64,000 bases of DNA from Lewinellaceae bacterium (GTDB lineage Bacteria > Bacteroidota > Bacteroidia > Chitinophagales > Saprospiraceae). Shown here piece by piece: positions 51,978 through 61,180 of this stretch. The DNA lies in assembly GCA_020636215.1 (NCBI GenBank), contig JACJYG010000011.1, positions 1-64,000 of the forward strand, written 5' to 3'. Every line of letters starts with the position of its first letter. Position 1 is the stretch's first letter. Under the pieces are notes generated by a model. That model saw only the letters and a list, made by a program, of their open reading frames with translations, made no database searches and was not told the DNA's origin. The translations under genes were made by a program, and so were the position numbers.

Positions 51978-52796
51978 TTATTCTGTTTTGTTTAATGTCC
52001 AAATAATTGCTTTCTCTTTTGTCGCTCTAAAAATTGTCGTGTGTTTTTCCTTTGGCTCGTCAGAAAATTTCCATTTTAGATTTGCTTTGTTTTCCACTTT
52101 GAATATGTTGGCTAATTCTTTTGTGAATGGTGAAACATCTTCTGCATCCGAACCTGCAAACCAAATTCGTTTTTCAGTTTCAGTGAAATTTGCCAAATGT
52201 TCTTTTGCAGTTCTCACTAAATAATGATTATTCCACCATAATGAAGGGTCAAAAGCAATGTAATTGTCAAACATTTCGGGTGTCAAAAAGAACGTTTCCA
52301 TAACAAAAAGTCCTGAAGCAGATTCGCCAATGATGCTTTTTTCAGTAGTTGTTCTGTATCTTTTATTGATTTCGGGAAAAAGTTCTTCTTTAATAAATGC
52401 TCTGAACTTTTCTGAACCACCTACAACTGGTGCTATTTCTTTGTCTTTTGCAACTTCTGTAAAACCTGTCAAATCTCTTCTTCGTTGAGTGTTTTCAATT
52501 CCAACAAGTATTAAAGGTTTTATTTTATTTTCTTTAATCAATTTTGCTAATGTATTTGCAATGTGAGGAAAATCTTCTTTTATTCCACCGTCTGCCATAT
52601 ACATTACAGGTAATGAGTCTGAACTTGATTTGTAGCTTGAAGGTGTCCAAACATTAATTATTCTCTCTTCTCCAACTTGTTTAGATTGAATTTTAAATGT
52701 TTCGTGTTCTGGAACCGGGTCGTTTGGTTGCGATGCGTTTGAGCAACTTGTAAGTGTCACAAGTAAGAAAATTAAGTTGTAATAAATGAATTTCAT
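51978..52796 (-). CDS. Putative esterase lipoprotein (esterase-D / enterochelin-esterase-like)
   Basis: 272 aa with lipoprotein signal MKFIYYNLIFLLVTLTSC. The alpha/beta-hydrolase features are of the esterase-D family: LPVMYMADGGIKEDFPHIANTL, nucleophile elbow IIGESASGLFVMETFFLTPEMF (GESASG), and FDPSLWWNN after it. The acid D is likely in AGSDAEDVSPF and the final H in KEKHTTIF. AT-rich compared with the GC-rich genes to its left. An attC-like hairpin starts 4 bp after its stop, as in integron cassettes. Confidence 0.88.
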   Translation of the reverse strand: MKFIYYNLIFLLVTLTSCSNASQPNDPVPEHETFKIQSKQVGEERIINVWTPSSYKSSSDSLPVMYMADGGIKEDFPHIANTLAKLIKENKIKPLILVGIENTQRRRDLTGFTEVAKDKEIAPVVGGSEKFRAFIKEELFPEINKRYRTTTEKSIIGESASGLFVMETFFLTPEMFDNYIAFDPSLWWNNHYLVRTAKEHLANFTETEKRIWFAGSDAEDVSPFTKELANIFKVENKANLKWKFSDEPKEKHTTIFRATKEKAIIWTLNKTE

Positions 52797-52832
52797 ATTT
52801 TATGTTTTGACTGTTTATATTTTGCACATGAT

Positions 52833-53748
52833 CATTAAGTTAAGCTCAACACCCTGTTTCCGGGTCAAGCCTTTTTCGTAATTTCAGCGAAAAACCCGCC
52901 CCGTGAAAAACGCTTTGCGATGGGCTTGCCAGGACTTGCGGCGCTTTCTGCAACTCGATGAAGCTCCCCGCCAACAATTCCTTTACGCGCCCGCTACCGC
53001 CTTTACCCGCTGCCGGCAACTCACTTTCGAGCGCACTGCCGTCCGGTGCTTTCCCTTTAAAGACCTGCCGGTATGTCGGCACGGCAGGCGGAAACGCTTT
53101 CCATCGAGCTATTCGATTTCTTCCGGGGCCTTAAGCTGGACGCAGCCACCAAAAGCGCCTTTGTGCAAGACCGGCGAAAGCTCAAAGCGGTATTCTTTAC
53201 AAGCTTCTTTCTTCACACCACCCAGGTATTCTACCGCCGCTTTCCGGCCAAACGCTGGAAAGGCTTCCGGCTGTGGGCTTGTGACGGCGCCGGCCTGCGC
53301 CTGCCAAATGAAGCCTGGGTGGGCAATGCCTTCGGTTGGCATCAGAACCAGCATTCCAGGGCGCCTTCCATCGGCCTGGGCTATCTCAAACGCTTCCTGC
53401 CGGCACTCTTGCCGGACGGGCCTAAACAATGGTGGGCCAGAGTCAAAGAACTCTTGGCCCTACTTCTTTCTGTCCTGGAGCCTATCCGAACGGACAAAAA
53501 CCGCGTCCGCAAAAAGCGCCTGATGCGAGGGGCAGAGCGCCATATCTACGAACCCAATTACAAACCCTCGCTTTAGCCCGCCCGGGCGACACGCTCTCCT
53601 CTCTGTCAAAATTCGGGGCCATCGGCCAAGCCGGTGGGAAGGGGCTCTTTTGCCCCGCTTTATTATCTTTGCGTTGCTCCGGCGCAATGGCGGCGGAGCT
53701 GCGGAAGGTTTTTAACCTTTGGTTTCGGTTTTGGGGCTTAACTTAATG
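52833..53748 (+). mobile_element. Decayed IS element with 13-bp inverted ends
   Basis: Bounded by CATTAAGTTAAGC (52833-52845) and its complement (53736-53748); the match extends imperfectly inward. No flanking target duplication is visible. Interior holds a transposase pseudogene. It is GC-rich in an AT-rich neighbourhood. Confidence 0.65.
52903..53576 (+). pseudogene. Transposase remnant (IS4-type), frameshifted and internally deleted
   Basis: Reads from GTG 52903 as KNALRWACQDLRRFLQLD, LYAPATAFTRCRQLTFERTAV. After a frame change near 53070 it continues as ETLSIELFDFFRGLKLDAA, AFVQDRRKLKAVFFTSFFLHT, WKGFRLWACDGAGLRLPNE (first catalytic D in ACDGAG) and a short C-terminal tail RGAERHIYEPNYKPSL. 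The central catalytic portion is missing. The frameshift coincides with a small palindrome (CCTGCCG...CGGCAGG, ~53065-53090) that looks inserted. Not functional. Confidence 0.8.
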
Positions 53749-53762
53749 GGGTTGATGCCTTG

Positions 53763-54800
53763 TTAGCCTTTCGTTATTTTTTTCCAAACAATTTCTTGGT
53801 CATTAGGTAGAATCAAAGTGCAACTTATCACTTCGCCCTCTAAAAAATTAAATTTAAATTTTTGGTAGTCTTCCGAAATGAAAAATTCGTCTGTATCAAA
53901 AGAAATCAATTGACGAGGTGTATCAAAAATTTGTACGTATAAGCATTTATCTTTTAGAGAAATAGTGTTTCGTATCTTATTTCCTTCAATTTCCAACTCA
54001 TAATCTCCAACATATTTTTGCATCGAGGCATTTCTTAACTCCATCTCTTTTGATTCAAAAGTGTTAAGAACATTATTAGTAGCCGCTAACAAATCAATTT
54101 GCCTGCGTAATCTATTATGCTCAAGTTGGAGTCTACGGATGAGATAGTATAAGAAAGAATTGTTTGTAATTAATTTTTGAATTGAATTTTGTTTTTCCTC
54201 CTCATTTGGCTTATATTCTAAACCTTCCATGCCTCTATATGTATCATTTATCAGTACAGATGAGAATTCACTAATACTATTATCCATTAGCTCCATCAGA
54301 TGATTACTATTAGATTCATCTTCAAAGCCGAGATTAAAAAGTGAGGAAAAGTCTGCAAGCGATTCCAACAAATCTTGATTTTGAATGATAGATGTATTCC
54401 CTGCACCAATTAAAGCATCATAAGTACCTGTGATTGGTTCTGCACGGAAAAACGATAATGCCCCCCTTATTATACAATAACCAATTGAGTCACTACTTAC
54501 GGAAGTCTCTTTATTTTCGATAATATTTATTAAATTTTGACTATACTTTAAAACATCTTGTTGCTGGCTAATAGTATTAATCAATCTTTCCCTTGTCTGA
54601 ATAAAATCCTGTTCGATTCCTATCAGAATTTTCTCTTCCAGAATACGTTCTTTCCGTTGTTCATTCTGATTATTAATATTTAAGGCAATCAAAATTCCTA
54701 TTATGACAAGCAGTATTTCTCCTATAGCATACAACAGGTATTTACCGAATCTATTTTCGGTTAGTAATTGTTGCCGGATTCTTCTAAAGAATTTTATCAT
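53763..54800 (-). CDS. DUF6090-like membrane protein
   Basis: 345 aa. Starts MIKFFRRIRQQLLTENRFGK, then one membrane helix (YLLYAIGEILLVIIGILIALNINN, residues ~21-43), a signature shared by a family of short Bacteroidota proteins of unknown function that I recall as DUF6090. The rest is helical with coiled-coil segments (EERILEEKILIGIEQDFIQTRERL). AT-rich. Its stop codon overlaps a GGCTAAC core-like sequence, and another attC-like hairpin (54824-54889) lies upstream, so it resembles an integron cassette gene. Confidence 0.82.
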   Translation of the reverse strand: MIKFFRRIRQQLLTENRFGKYLLYAIGEILLVIIGILIALNINNQNEQRKERILEEKILIGIEQDFIQTRERLINTISQQQDVLKYSQNLINIIENKETSVSSDSIGYCIIRGALSFFRAEPITGTYDALIGAGNTSIIQNQDLLESLADFSSLFNLGFEDESNSNHLMELMDNSISEFSSVLINDTYRGMEGLEYKPNEEEKQNSIQKLITNNSFLYYLIRRLQLEHNRLRRQIDLLAATNNVLNTFESKEMELRNASMQKYVGDYELEIEGNKIRNTISLKDKCLYVQIFDTPRQLISFDTDEFFISEDYQKFKFNFLEGEVISCTLILPNDQEIVWKKITKG

Positions 54801-54823
54801 TGGTTTTTATTTATCTTAATGAA

Positions 54824-54889
54824 GGCTAACGGCTCGCATAGCTGCAGTATGGGCGTTTAGCCCATATTGTCAGCTATGCTTTGTTGGGC
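54824..54889 (-). repeat. attC-like hairpin between the DUF6090-like gene and the double-GTPase operon (candidate integron site C)
   Basis: 66 bp. Minus strand starts GCCCAAC (54889-54883, exact RYYYAAC) and ends GTTAGCC (54830-54824, one mismatch to GTTRRRY). Inside are two stacked stems, GCATAGCTG/CAGCTATGC and TATGGGC/GCCCATA, separated by unpaired bases. Size, ends and stem layout fit an attC site oriented with the minus-strand genes. It begins about 100 bp after the stop of the gene at 54992. Confidence 0.6.
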
Positions 54890-54991
54890 AATCGTGCTTC
54901 ATTTTCACCTTTGATTTAGTTCTCATTTTCTAAATCCTCCTGTGCGGCAGCATTGAGCGACCTGCAAATATGCTTACAAATGCGCGACCGA

Positions 54992-57900
54992 TTATGGAAA
55001 TGCCTTAAATATCAACCAATATGTAAAGGCAGCCGCAGTGTCTGATGCAAATTGCTTTGCATTGTCTGGCCTTCTATCACTTTCCTTACCTTTTTTCTTT
55101 TCGTTTGGTTGCTCAATAATGTCGGAGATACCTCTTACAACACCTATCATCATTTGACTTGCTGATCTTCCTTGCCTTGTGGCAGCCTTTGCGAATCCAA
55201 ATCCCTCCATTTCAACGGCAGAGGTATCATTGTAATGCTCAGTTAAAATTCTTCCGATATCAGACTCATAATGTTCAATTAATTTTTCGCCTGAGGCTAT
55301 CACACCCAAATTTGCTTTCACTTCAGTTGGCCAGCCATTTTTTATAATTGCTTTCCAATCATTTTTTCTTCTTTCTTTTTTTGCAATTTCATTAAGTGTA
55401 AATGTCGTCCCCGCCAAGTCAGGTCTTGTACTAAAGGTTTCCTTTTCAGACTTTCCACCCTCATAAGAATATATTTTCTCAGGGAAAATGACATCACCAA
55501 GCGAAAAATCATTTGGTTTTCTTGATCCTGCAATACCAACGAAAAATATGGCTGATGGTTGAAAATTTCTTATAGCCCTTTCTGTTTCTTGCGAAGCTAT
55601 CGTATTTTTCGCTCCACATTCACGAATAATTACTTTAGCTATGTCCTTATCATATAAGTTAAATATGCCGACTTCATAAGTGGTATCATCACGATCAGCT
55701 TCAACAACTTCTTTTAAGAAAGATTTGACTGCTATGTACTCTTCCTGAATAGCGGTTAAAATGACAATGGTCGGAAGCGATTCTATTGGTGTTAGCTTTG
55801 TTTTCTTAGATTCTTCCATGTTGTAATAATTTGAAGTTTGTTTTTGAACCGGAGTAGGCCAGATTGATTCCCACCAATTTAGTTTTACAAGATCTTTGCA
55901 AAGTTCATATGCTAGTGTAAATGAAATATAGTAACGGGATTTATCATAAACATTCCGTGCAGAAGTGGCGTAATTTCTTGATAATATGAGAGATCCAAGA
56001 CGTCTGGATTGATTTTTTGTAATTTGTGATTTGTAGTAGTAGATATAATCACTTAGGAAGTTATCAGGAAGGTTAGGGAAACTTTCAAAAATCTTTAGTA
56101 CCGGATCAATGTTGCTCTTATAAAGACTCAAGAATGATGACATGAATCGAGTAGAAGTTATTTGATCTTTTAATACTGGCTCAATGGAACTTGCTTCGAT
56201 TTCGTCTTGAAGCAAATTTTGCACAACTGATTTTGTCGTAGATTCAATAAATCTGTCTCTTGAACTAATTGGAATAAATTCCCAAACATTGTATCTATTT
56301 TTATAACTTGAAATATCTGAAAACTCAGTTTTTGCTATTAGATCAAATACAAGATGTTGAATCGTATTCCCGTCAGACGCAAGGTCAAGTACACAACAAA
56401 CTATAGTTACTTCCTTGCCTTTAATCCCATACTGAAAATTTTGTTTTTTGCCTAGTACAGCAGTCCAAATATTTAACCAGCAGGATACATTCAAGTCAAT
56501 CTTCTTAAGAAGAGTTTCATTCTTCAATATTCTATCAGTTAGTTCTGTAATTAATTTTTCATTACATGATTCAAGTGTAATCGTTAAAAGTTTTGCATCA
56601 CTTGTTTTCCGAAGTATGTATTTTACCCCAATAGAGTCTTCAAAAGGTAAAGACTTTTCAATGACCAATTGCTGTTCAATTACTTTTGGAAGGGAATATA
56701 TTTTTAGCAGAATTTCAGCATGAAGTAAATACCATTTTCTTTTTTGAAGTATCGGTAATATGTCTTTCCCATTTTCAGGCTTAATATCCACGGGCAAATA
56801 TTTCCTTAGGATTGATTCTGCGGCTTCATCCGAACTAAGGAATGATGAAATATTCTTTAAACATTTCTTAGAATAGAGTAAAAGTCTCCAAATAGATTTT
56901 TGAATAACTGCCTTATCCCTAGATGTATTTGCTTTAAAAGCCTTTTCTACAGCTAGGTGCCACCAGTTTTTGTTAGGTTCATTAACCGAGAGTTGGGCTA
57001 TCTCGGCTAGTTTTTCGGTATGCTGATGCTTTGAATCATTTAGGGAGTTTTCAATAATCCCTGCAACTAGTGTTTTGCCAATTTCTTCACCTTTATCAAA
57101 GCTGTGCCATTGAATATTTCTTAGACCTTTGGCATTCGTTTCTATCCCAGAAACTACAAATTCCTTCAGCTTTTCAATAAATCTTGACTTTATGCTTTTG
57201 CCAGAATTCCGATTTGGAGATAGTTTGGTAAGAATCCTAATATCTCGTCTTAGCACATCTGTATCCTTAAGGTTTTCAAGTGAAACAAAATCTGTATAAA
57301 GTAAATCCCCCTGAACATAAGTATTGATATCATTGAGATTAGCATCAAGGGATTCAAGAAATATATAGAAGGGGTTTTCTTTTTGATTGCCTAGAAATAA
57401 CGCTTCTGAGTGCGAAGTAATCTCTATTAATGTTTGCTCATTATCATTTATTATATCACTGGATTGCCACTTAGCTAATAATTCATCCTGAATCAAAACT
57501 ATTGTCAAATCATTTGAATCACTTATATCGGCTGGTGCGAAGCTAACTCTGAACTTTATCGTTTCCCTTAATGCTTTTGTTGGCGAATTCCATAACTTTT
57601 GCAGTACCGTAGCAAATGAATCAAGTTGTCCTGTAAAAAGGATAGGTAAGTTACCCTTGATAAAGGCTGATAGTGCTTTCTGGATATAAATTGGTTGCTC
57701 TATTTCATCTGTTAAGTCAGAACTCTCCAAATTAATTTCTAAAGGCGTTAAATTGTTCCTAACTTCTGGAACTTGAGATATAAAGTGTTTATAAACATCA
57801 GCAAGATAATTGATTTCTCGGAGAGAGTTAATTTCAGTAATTAAACAATGAGTTATTACCATTCCTGATCTGCTTGCAAACGGGTCAGGAAAGGTCTTGG

Positions 57901-58096
57901 TAAAAATGTAATAATCTCCGAATGAAGATCCGGAAAGATATGGTTTTAGTTCAACACCAGGAGTTAATGCTCCTGGTCTATCTGTGAACCTGATTAGAAA
58001 TGATGTAAGTTCAGGATCATCAATTGTTTGATGAATTCGGGAGTGAGCTCTGTTTACTTCGCCATAAAAAGCTTGATGAATTTGAATTCTACTCAT
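54992..58096 (-). CDS. GAP1-type protein fused to a nucleoside phosphorylase/nucleosidase effector domain
   Basis: 1034 aa. The N-terminus (MSRIQIHQAFYGEVNRAHSRIHQTI... GMVITHCLI) matches the GAP1-N2 domain (GTPase-associated protein 1). A long alpha-helical middle follows (~150-760). Residues ~774-1034 are a PNP/MTAN-type domain with its active-site residues: TAIQEEY (E785/E786), VGIAGSRKPNDFSLGDVIFP, SAVEMEGFG (M963/E964) and VRGISD (D992). Such domains cleave the glycosidic bond of nucleosides or nucleotides. In the proposed system the GTPases would gate this enzyme, which could deplete nucleotides or release a base when infection is sensed (inference). The start overlaps the double-GTPase 1 stop by 8 bp (ATGAGTAG). 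AT-rich. Confidence 0.88.
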   Translation of the reverse strand: MSRIQIHQAFYGEVNRAHSRIHQTIDDPELTSFLIRFTDRPGALTPGVELKPYLSGSSFGDYYIFTKTFPDPFASRSGMVITHCLITEINSLREINYLADVYKHFISQVPEVRNNLTPLEINLESSDLTDEIEQPIYIQKALSAFIKGNLPILFTGQLDSFATVLQKLWNSPTKALRETIKFRVSFAPADISDSNDLTIVLIQDELLAKWQSSDIINDNEQTLIEITSHSEALFLGNQKENPFYIFLESLDANLNDINTYVQGDLLYTDFVSLENLKDTDVLRRDIRILTKLSPNRNSGKSIKSRFIEKLKEFVVSGIETNAKGLRNIQWHSFDKGEEIGKTLVAGIIENSLNDSKHQHTEKLAEIAQLSVNEPNKNWWHLAVEKAFKANTSRDKAVIQKSIWRLLLYSKKCLKNISSFLSSDEAAESILRKYLPVDIKPENGKDILPILQKRKWYLLHAEILLKIYSLPKVIEQQLVIEKSLPFEDSIGVKYILRKTSDAKLLTITLESCNEKLITELTDRILKNETLLKKIDLNVSCWLNIWTAVLGKKQNFQYGIKGKEVTIVCCVLDLASDGNTIQHLVFDLIAKTEFSDISSYKNRYNVWEFIPISSRDRFIESTTKSVVQNLLQDEIEASSIEPVLKDQITSTRFMSSFLSLYKSNIDPVLKIFESFPNLPDNFLSDYIYYYKSQITKNQSRRLGSLILSRNYATSARNVYDKSRYYISFTLAYELCKDLVKLNWWESIWPTPVQKQTSNYYNMEESKKTKLTPIESLPTIVILTAIQEEYIAVKSFLKEVVEADRDDTTYEVGIFNLYDKDIAKVIIRECGAKNTIASQETERAIRNFQPSAIFFVGIAGSRKPNDFSLGDVIFPEKIYSYEGGKSEKETFSTRPDLAGTTFTLNEIAKKERRKNDWKAIIKNGWPTEVKANLGVIASGEKLIEHYESDIGRILTEHYNDTSAVEMEGFGFAKAATRQGRSASQMMIGVVRGISDIIEQPNEKKKGKESDRRPDNAKQFASDTAAAFTYWLIFKAFP

Positions 58097-58946
58097 ATCC
58101 TAAAAAATCATAAATTGATAAGGTTAGATCATTTTCTCTTTTACCATTTTTGTTTATTACATAACCAAAATTGATTGGTGTCTTATCAATATATTCATCG
58201 TCTGGGTCGTCAGTTAAAGATTTTTCAGTGGATGATAAACCCAATACGGAGAGAGAATTTTTTTGCCAATTATTTACCAGAAAATAAAAAAGCATTGGTA
58301 ATCTTTGCTTTAGCAATTCAGATGGAACTGTATCATTTGGTTGATTCAATTCATCCCAACAAGAGAGCATAACAGTTAGATTGGGTGTATCTATCTTATT
58401 AAAAGTTGAAAGACCTTTAACATATACGAGCGTTTGAAGCAATTCTGTAAAAAATGCAACGTCAGATATCTTTATTGGTGGTGTTTGACTCTTTCTCTTT
58501 TGGATTTCTTCAGGACTGGGAATGCCTTTGTTGATTATATCCTCTACTGGTGTTAGCTCCTTTAAACGAATAAATAATACCCATGAAGTACTTTTTTGAA
58601 TATAACTCTGCCATGTGTTATTTACTATACGATTTTCCACAATTGAGGTAATCTGTTCACCAGCATAGTCAGGAAAAGTAAACACCACCTCTTGTCCACT
58701 TTCATTAGTCACTTTCAATTCTATACTTCTATTTGCCCCAGCCTCTGTATGAGCGGCTCTTTTCCCATCATAAAGATTATTTAGAGCATTTTCAAAAATG
58801 GTTAGATCAAATGGTCGGTATTTTGGATCAATTTTAAATTCAAACTGACGACTATTTAGTCGCCCGTAAAGTTGAGCTCCAAAATGGGTTTTCCCTGTAT
58901 TTGGACCACCTATGATCAGAATATTATTTTTAGTTACTTTATCCAT
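58089..58946 (-). CDS. Double-GTPase 1 (DO-GTPase1-like)
   Basis: 285 aa. P-loop IIGGPNTGKTHFGAQLYG (residues 11-28, K19), Walker B/G3 FTFPDYAGEQ, and LSCWDELN in place of NKxD. The pattern (GPNTGKT, YAGE, SCWDE) fits the TRAFAC-like double-GTPase class seen only in GTPase-centred conflict operons. It would form a heteromer with double-GTPase 2, encoded just upstream. Its start and stop overlap its neighbours by 8 bp each (ATGGATAA and ATGAGTAG). Cytoplasmic. GTP hydrolysis is expected but unproven. Confidence 0.85.
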   Translation of the reverse strand: MDKVTKNNILIIGGPNTGKTHFGAQLYGRLNSRQFEFKIDPKYRPFDLTIFENALNNLYDGKRAAHTEAGANRSIELKVTNESGQEVVFTFPDYAGEQITSIVENRIVNNTWQSYIQKSTSWVLFIRLKELTPVEDIINKGIPSPEEIQKRKSQTPPIKISDVAFFTELLQTLVYVKGLSTFNKIDTPNLTVMLSCWDELNQPNDTVPSELLKQRLPMLFYFLVNNWQKNSLSVLGLSSTEKSLTDDPDDEYIDKTPINFGYVINKNGKRENDLTLSIYDFLGYE

Positions 58947-59910
58947 TGATTAACCTTTTTGAAAGAAACATGTCCTCTGGTTTTAAAACAGAGATATTTG
59001 GAAGGGTATTGTAATTTCCATTTGACTTTTCAATAATCCAGTTTATTGATCGCAAAATATTGTTATGAAATATCCCGTTATTACCCTCTTGTACACTTGT
59101 TTCAAATTGATTAAAATGCTTGAATGGAGTGCTTTTAATATGTTTTACAATCTGTTCCTTAGTATCATTGGTTAAATCAATATCAGATTTTGACCAAACA
59201 AGACCCAATGACCGGTCATCTAAATCTTCTAAAAGTCTATCAGCAACTTGAATTAACTGGCGCTTGGCATTCCCTCTATTATTTCCAGAAAGCATATCAC
59301 AATCAGCGAAAAGTAAAAACCCATCACAATATTCATATATCCACTTTGCACCCTGTGCATTTTCGCTGTTCACATTATTACTCCAATAGTCAAACCACTC
59401 ACCGGGAGCATCGGTAAAAATGAGATCGACTTTTTCCCCGTCCTTATTTTTTAAGGCTAGATGCAATAGGCCTGGTACTCTTCCAGAATTACTTGTTGTA
59501 TGTTCAGGAAACTGTATCTCTCCATTACTTTTCCAACTGAGATACCATGCAATATCTTCCCATCCATTTAAAGTTAATGAACCAGCAAAACTATAGTCGC
59601 CTATTTTTCCACCATGTCGCAAAAGGCAGTATAAAGATGCTAGGAAAGTAGTTTTACCAGCATTTGCTACTCCCGTAATCCCTATTAGTATTGGTTTAAA
59701 AGATGCCGTTAGGAAATTTAAGTCAATCAGGCCAAAAGCATTGCCTGTCCATGAAATCCTGTATCCTTCGCCATCTGCTGTTTTTTTATTTTCTTTCTTA
59801 GAAGACTCTGTTTTGCCGTAATACTTGCAGTCTGTGAGGTTTGTACATCCTTCAACATTACATCCCGTATCCTCAGGAAAGCATGATGGTTGCGAACATT
59901 TTCCATCCAT
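58939..59910 (-). CDS. Double-GTPase 2 (DO-GTPase2-like) with N-terminal Cys cluster
   Basis: 323 aa. Residues 1-30 have five cysteines (C5, C10, C17, C22, C28: CSQPSC, TGCNVEGC, TDCKYYG), likely a zinc-binding element. P-loop GITGVANAGKTTFLASLY (77-94, K86), G3 FTDAPGEWFDYW, and LVWSKSDI as the base-recognition motif. This matches the second member of the double-GTPase pair. It begins 2 nt after the helical protein gene ends and overlaps double-GTPase 1 by 8 bp. The Cys cluster may sense a ligand or stabilise the GTPase. Confidence 0.85.
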   Translation of the reverse strand: MDGKCSQPSCFPEDTGCNVEGCTNLTDCKYYGKTESSKKENKKTADGEGYRISWTGNAFGLIDLNFLTASFKPILIGITGVANAGKTTFLASLYCLLRHGGKIGDYSFAGSLTLNGWEDIAWYLSWKSNGEIQFPEHTTSNSGRVPGLLHLALKNKDGEKVDLIFTDAPGEWFDYWSNNVNSENAQGAKWIYEYCDGFLLFADCDMLSGNNRGNAKRQLIQVADRLLEDLDDRSLGLVWSKSDIDLTNDTKEQIVKHIKSTPFKHFNQFETSVQEGNNGIFHNNILRSINWIIEKSNGNYNTLPNISVLKPEDMFLSKRLING

Positions 59911-59911
59911 A

Positions 59912-61180
59912 TTATTTAGAGGTTAGCCTTTTGGTTAATAAATCATGGAATATTGTAACAGAAAGATCACCTACGGAAATCTCATCATTTTCCTTAATTC
60001 CGGTTCTAACTGTAAATTCCTTTGCCTTAACTCTATCGTTCATGAATAGAATAATGAAGTCAGTAACGCTGATTCTACCTTCGGTTTCATTAATCTCTTT
60101 GAAATAATTTAAGAGATCAGATTTTGATGAATCTTTGTCCAATTGATTTAAGAAGTCTTTATATTTTATTGTCTCACTATTCTTTTCATTGAGTATGTAA
60201 AGGGTATCTCTCAACAGATAGTCGACACTTAAAGGGGTTATTTTAGCGACCTGACTATTTAAGTCATATCCCATAATTAAAGGAATTAAGGTTTTAGAAA
60301 CATCCCGATAGCTCTTTTTTAAGGACGGTGAATATAGGGTCTCTTTCCACCACAATAATTTACTTCTTCTTTCTACCGCTACGATGGAAGAAAATGATGA
60401 TTTCAATGTTTCATTTAATGATTTCTTAAAGGCCGAAAAGAAATTATTGATGGGTTTCTCAATCGAATCAGGAGTAAGTGATTTATTAAATTCATCAAAA
60501 GCCTTATTAAAGGATTCTGAAATTCCTTCTGACGCTTTGTCAGCAAAGTGTTCTCCCCATGAACTATTTCCACCATGGTTACTCCCTTGATTGGTTTGTG
60601 GATTGTTTTGAATTGCCTTTAACAGATCTCCCTTAAGCGACTCTTTGTCTAAGGTTGTTTTCCCGAACCCAATCTCATTTATTTTCAATGTTGAAAGCTT
60701 TATAATTGGGGCTTCATCAATAAGAGACCATTCCTCGACAGCATGTTTCTCTGCAATTTCACCCAGTTCAGTTAAGAGAGTCTTGATTATTTCTTTTTCC
60801 TTTCCAAGTTTGGCGTATGGATAAAAATTTGAAGATGTCAGATAAATTATTCTTGCCGCAATAGTATCTTCATTACCTAATTGAAGCAAGGCATTTAATA
60901 TAACCCCTCTGTGTATGTTCCTAGGCATCTCTGGATACTTTCCCCTGAGTGCTTTCCAATATTTCGTAACTATTTCTTCAACATCAGTCAAAACTGGTTC
61001 ACTATCTGAAATATTAGGGTCTAATGCTACCAATGAATACTTTGGTAATAGAGGGTAATTCTTCTTTAAGAACTTTACCAAATCAGCTATAGATTTTTCG
61101 AGCCACTTTAATCTATCATCACTATCGCCAATATCAAAGAGGCCAGATTTTAAAGTTGATTGCAGAAAATTATTTTCCAT
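59912..61180 (-). CDS. GASH-type helical protein of the double-GTPase system
   Basis: 422 aa from ATG 61180; a TTG 13 codons upstream is a weaker start. Mostly alpha-helical: N-terminal helices (FLQSTLKSGLFDIGDSDDRLKWLEKSIADLVKFL), a glycine/asparagine-rich linker (NNPQTNQGSNHGGNSSWGEHF), then more helices and a compact C-terminal part (FTVRTGIKENDEISVGDLSVTIF). Its place as first gene of the operon and the helical N-terminal layout fit the GTPase-associated system helical (GASH) domain. I rely on gene order more than sequence for this call. Probably a scaffold or sensor for the two GTPases. Spacing to the next gene is 1 nt. Confidence 0.75.
   Translation of the reverse strand: MENNFLQSTLKSGLFDIGDSDDRLKWLEKSIADLVKFLKKNYPLLPKYSLVALDPNISDSEPVLTDVEEIVTKYWKALRGKYPEMPRNIHRGVILNALLQLGNEDTIAARIIYLTSSNFYPYAKLGKEKEIIKTLLTELGEIAEKHAVEEWSLIDEAPIIKLSTLKINEIGFGKTTLDKESLKGDLLKAIQNNPQTNQGSNHGGNSSWGEHFADKASEGISESFNKAFDEFNKSLTPDSIEKPINNFFSAFKKSLNETLKSSFSSIVAVERRSKLLWWKETLYSPSLKKSYRDVSKTLIPLIMGYDLNSQVAKITPLSVDYLLRDTLYILNEKNSETIKYKDFLNQLDKDSSKSDLLNYFKEINETEGRISVTDFIILFMNDRVKAKEFTVRTGIKENDEISVGDLSVTIFHDLLTKRLTSK

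Larger units (their letters stand above)
52797..53762. other. Intergenic DNA occupied by a decayed transposon
   Basis: 966 bp between the esterase start and the DUF6090-like gene stop. Nearly all is the IS remnant at 52833-53748. On the minus strand GGCTAAC (53768-53762) overlaps the DUF6090-like stop codon, possibly the first core of an attC site broken by the transposon. Confidence 0.55.

Noticed and set aside
52903..53576. Functional transposase
   Set aside because: Frame change, missing central catalytic part and a short tail.
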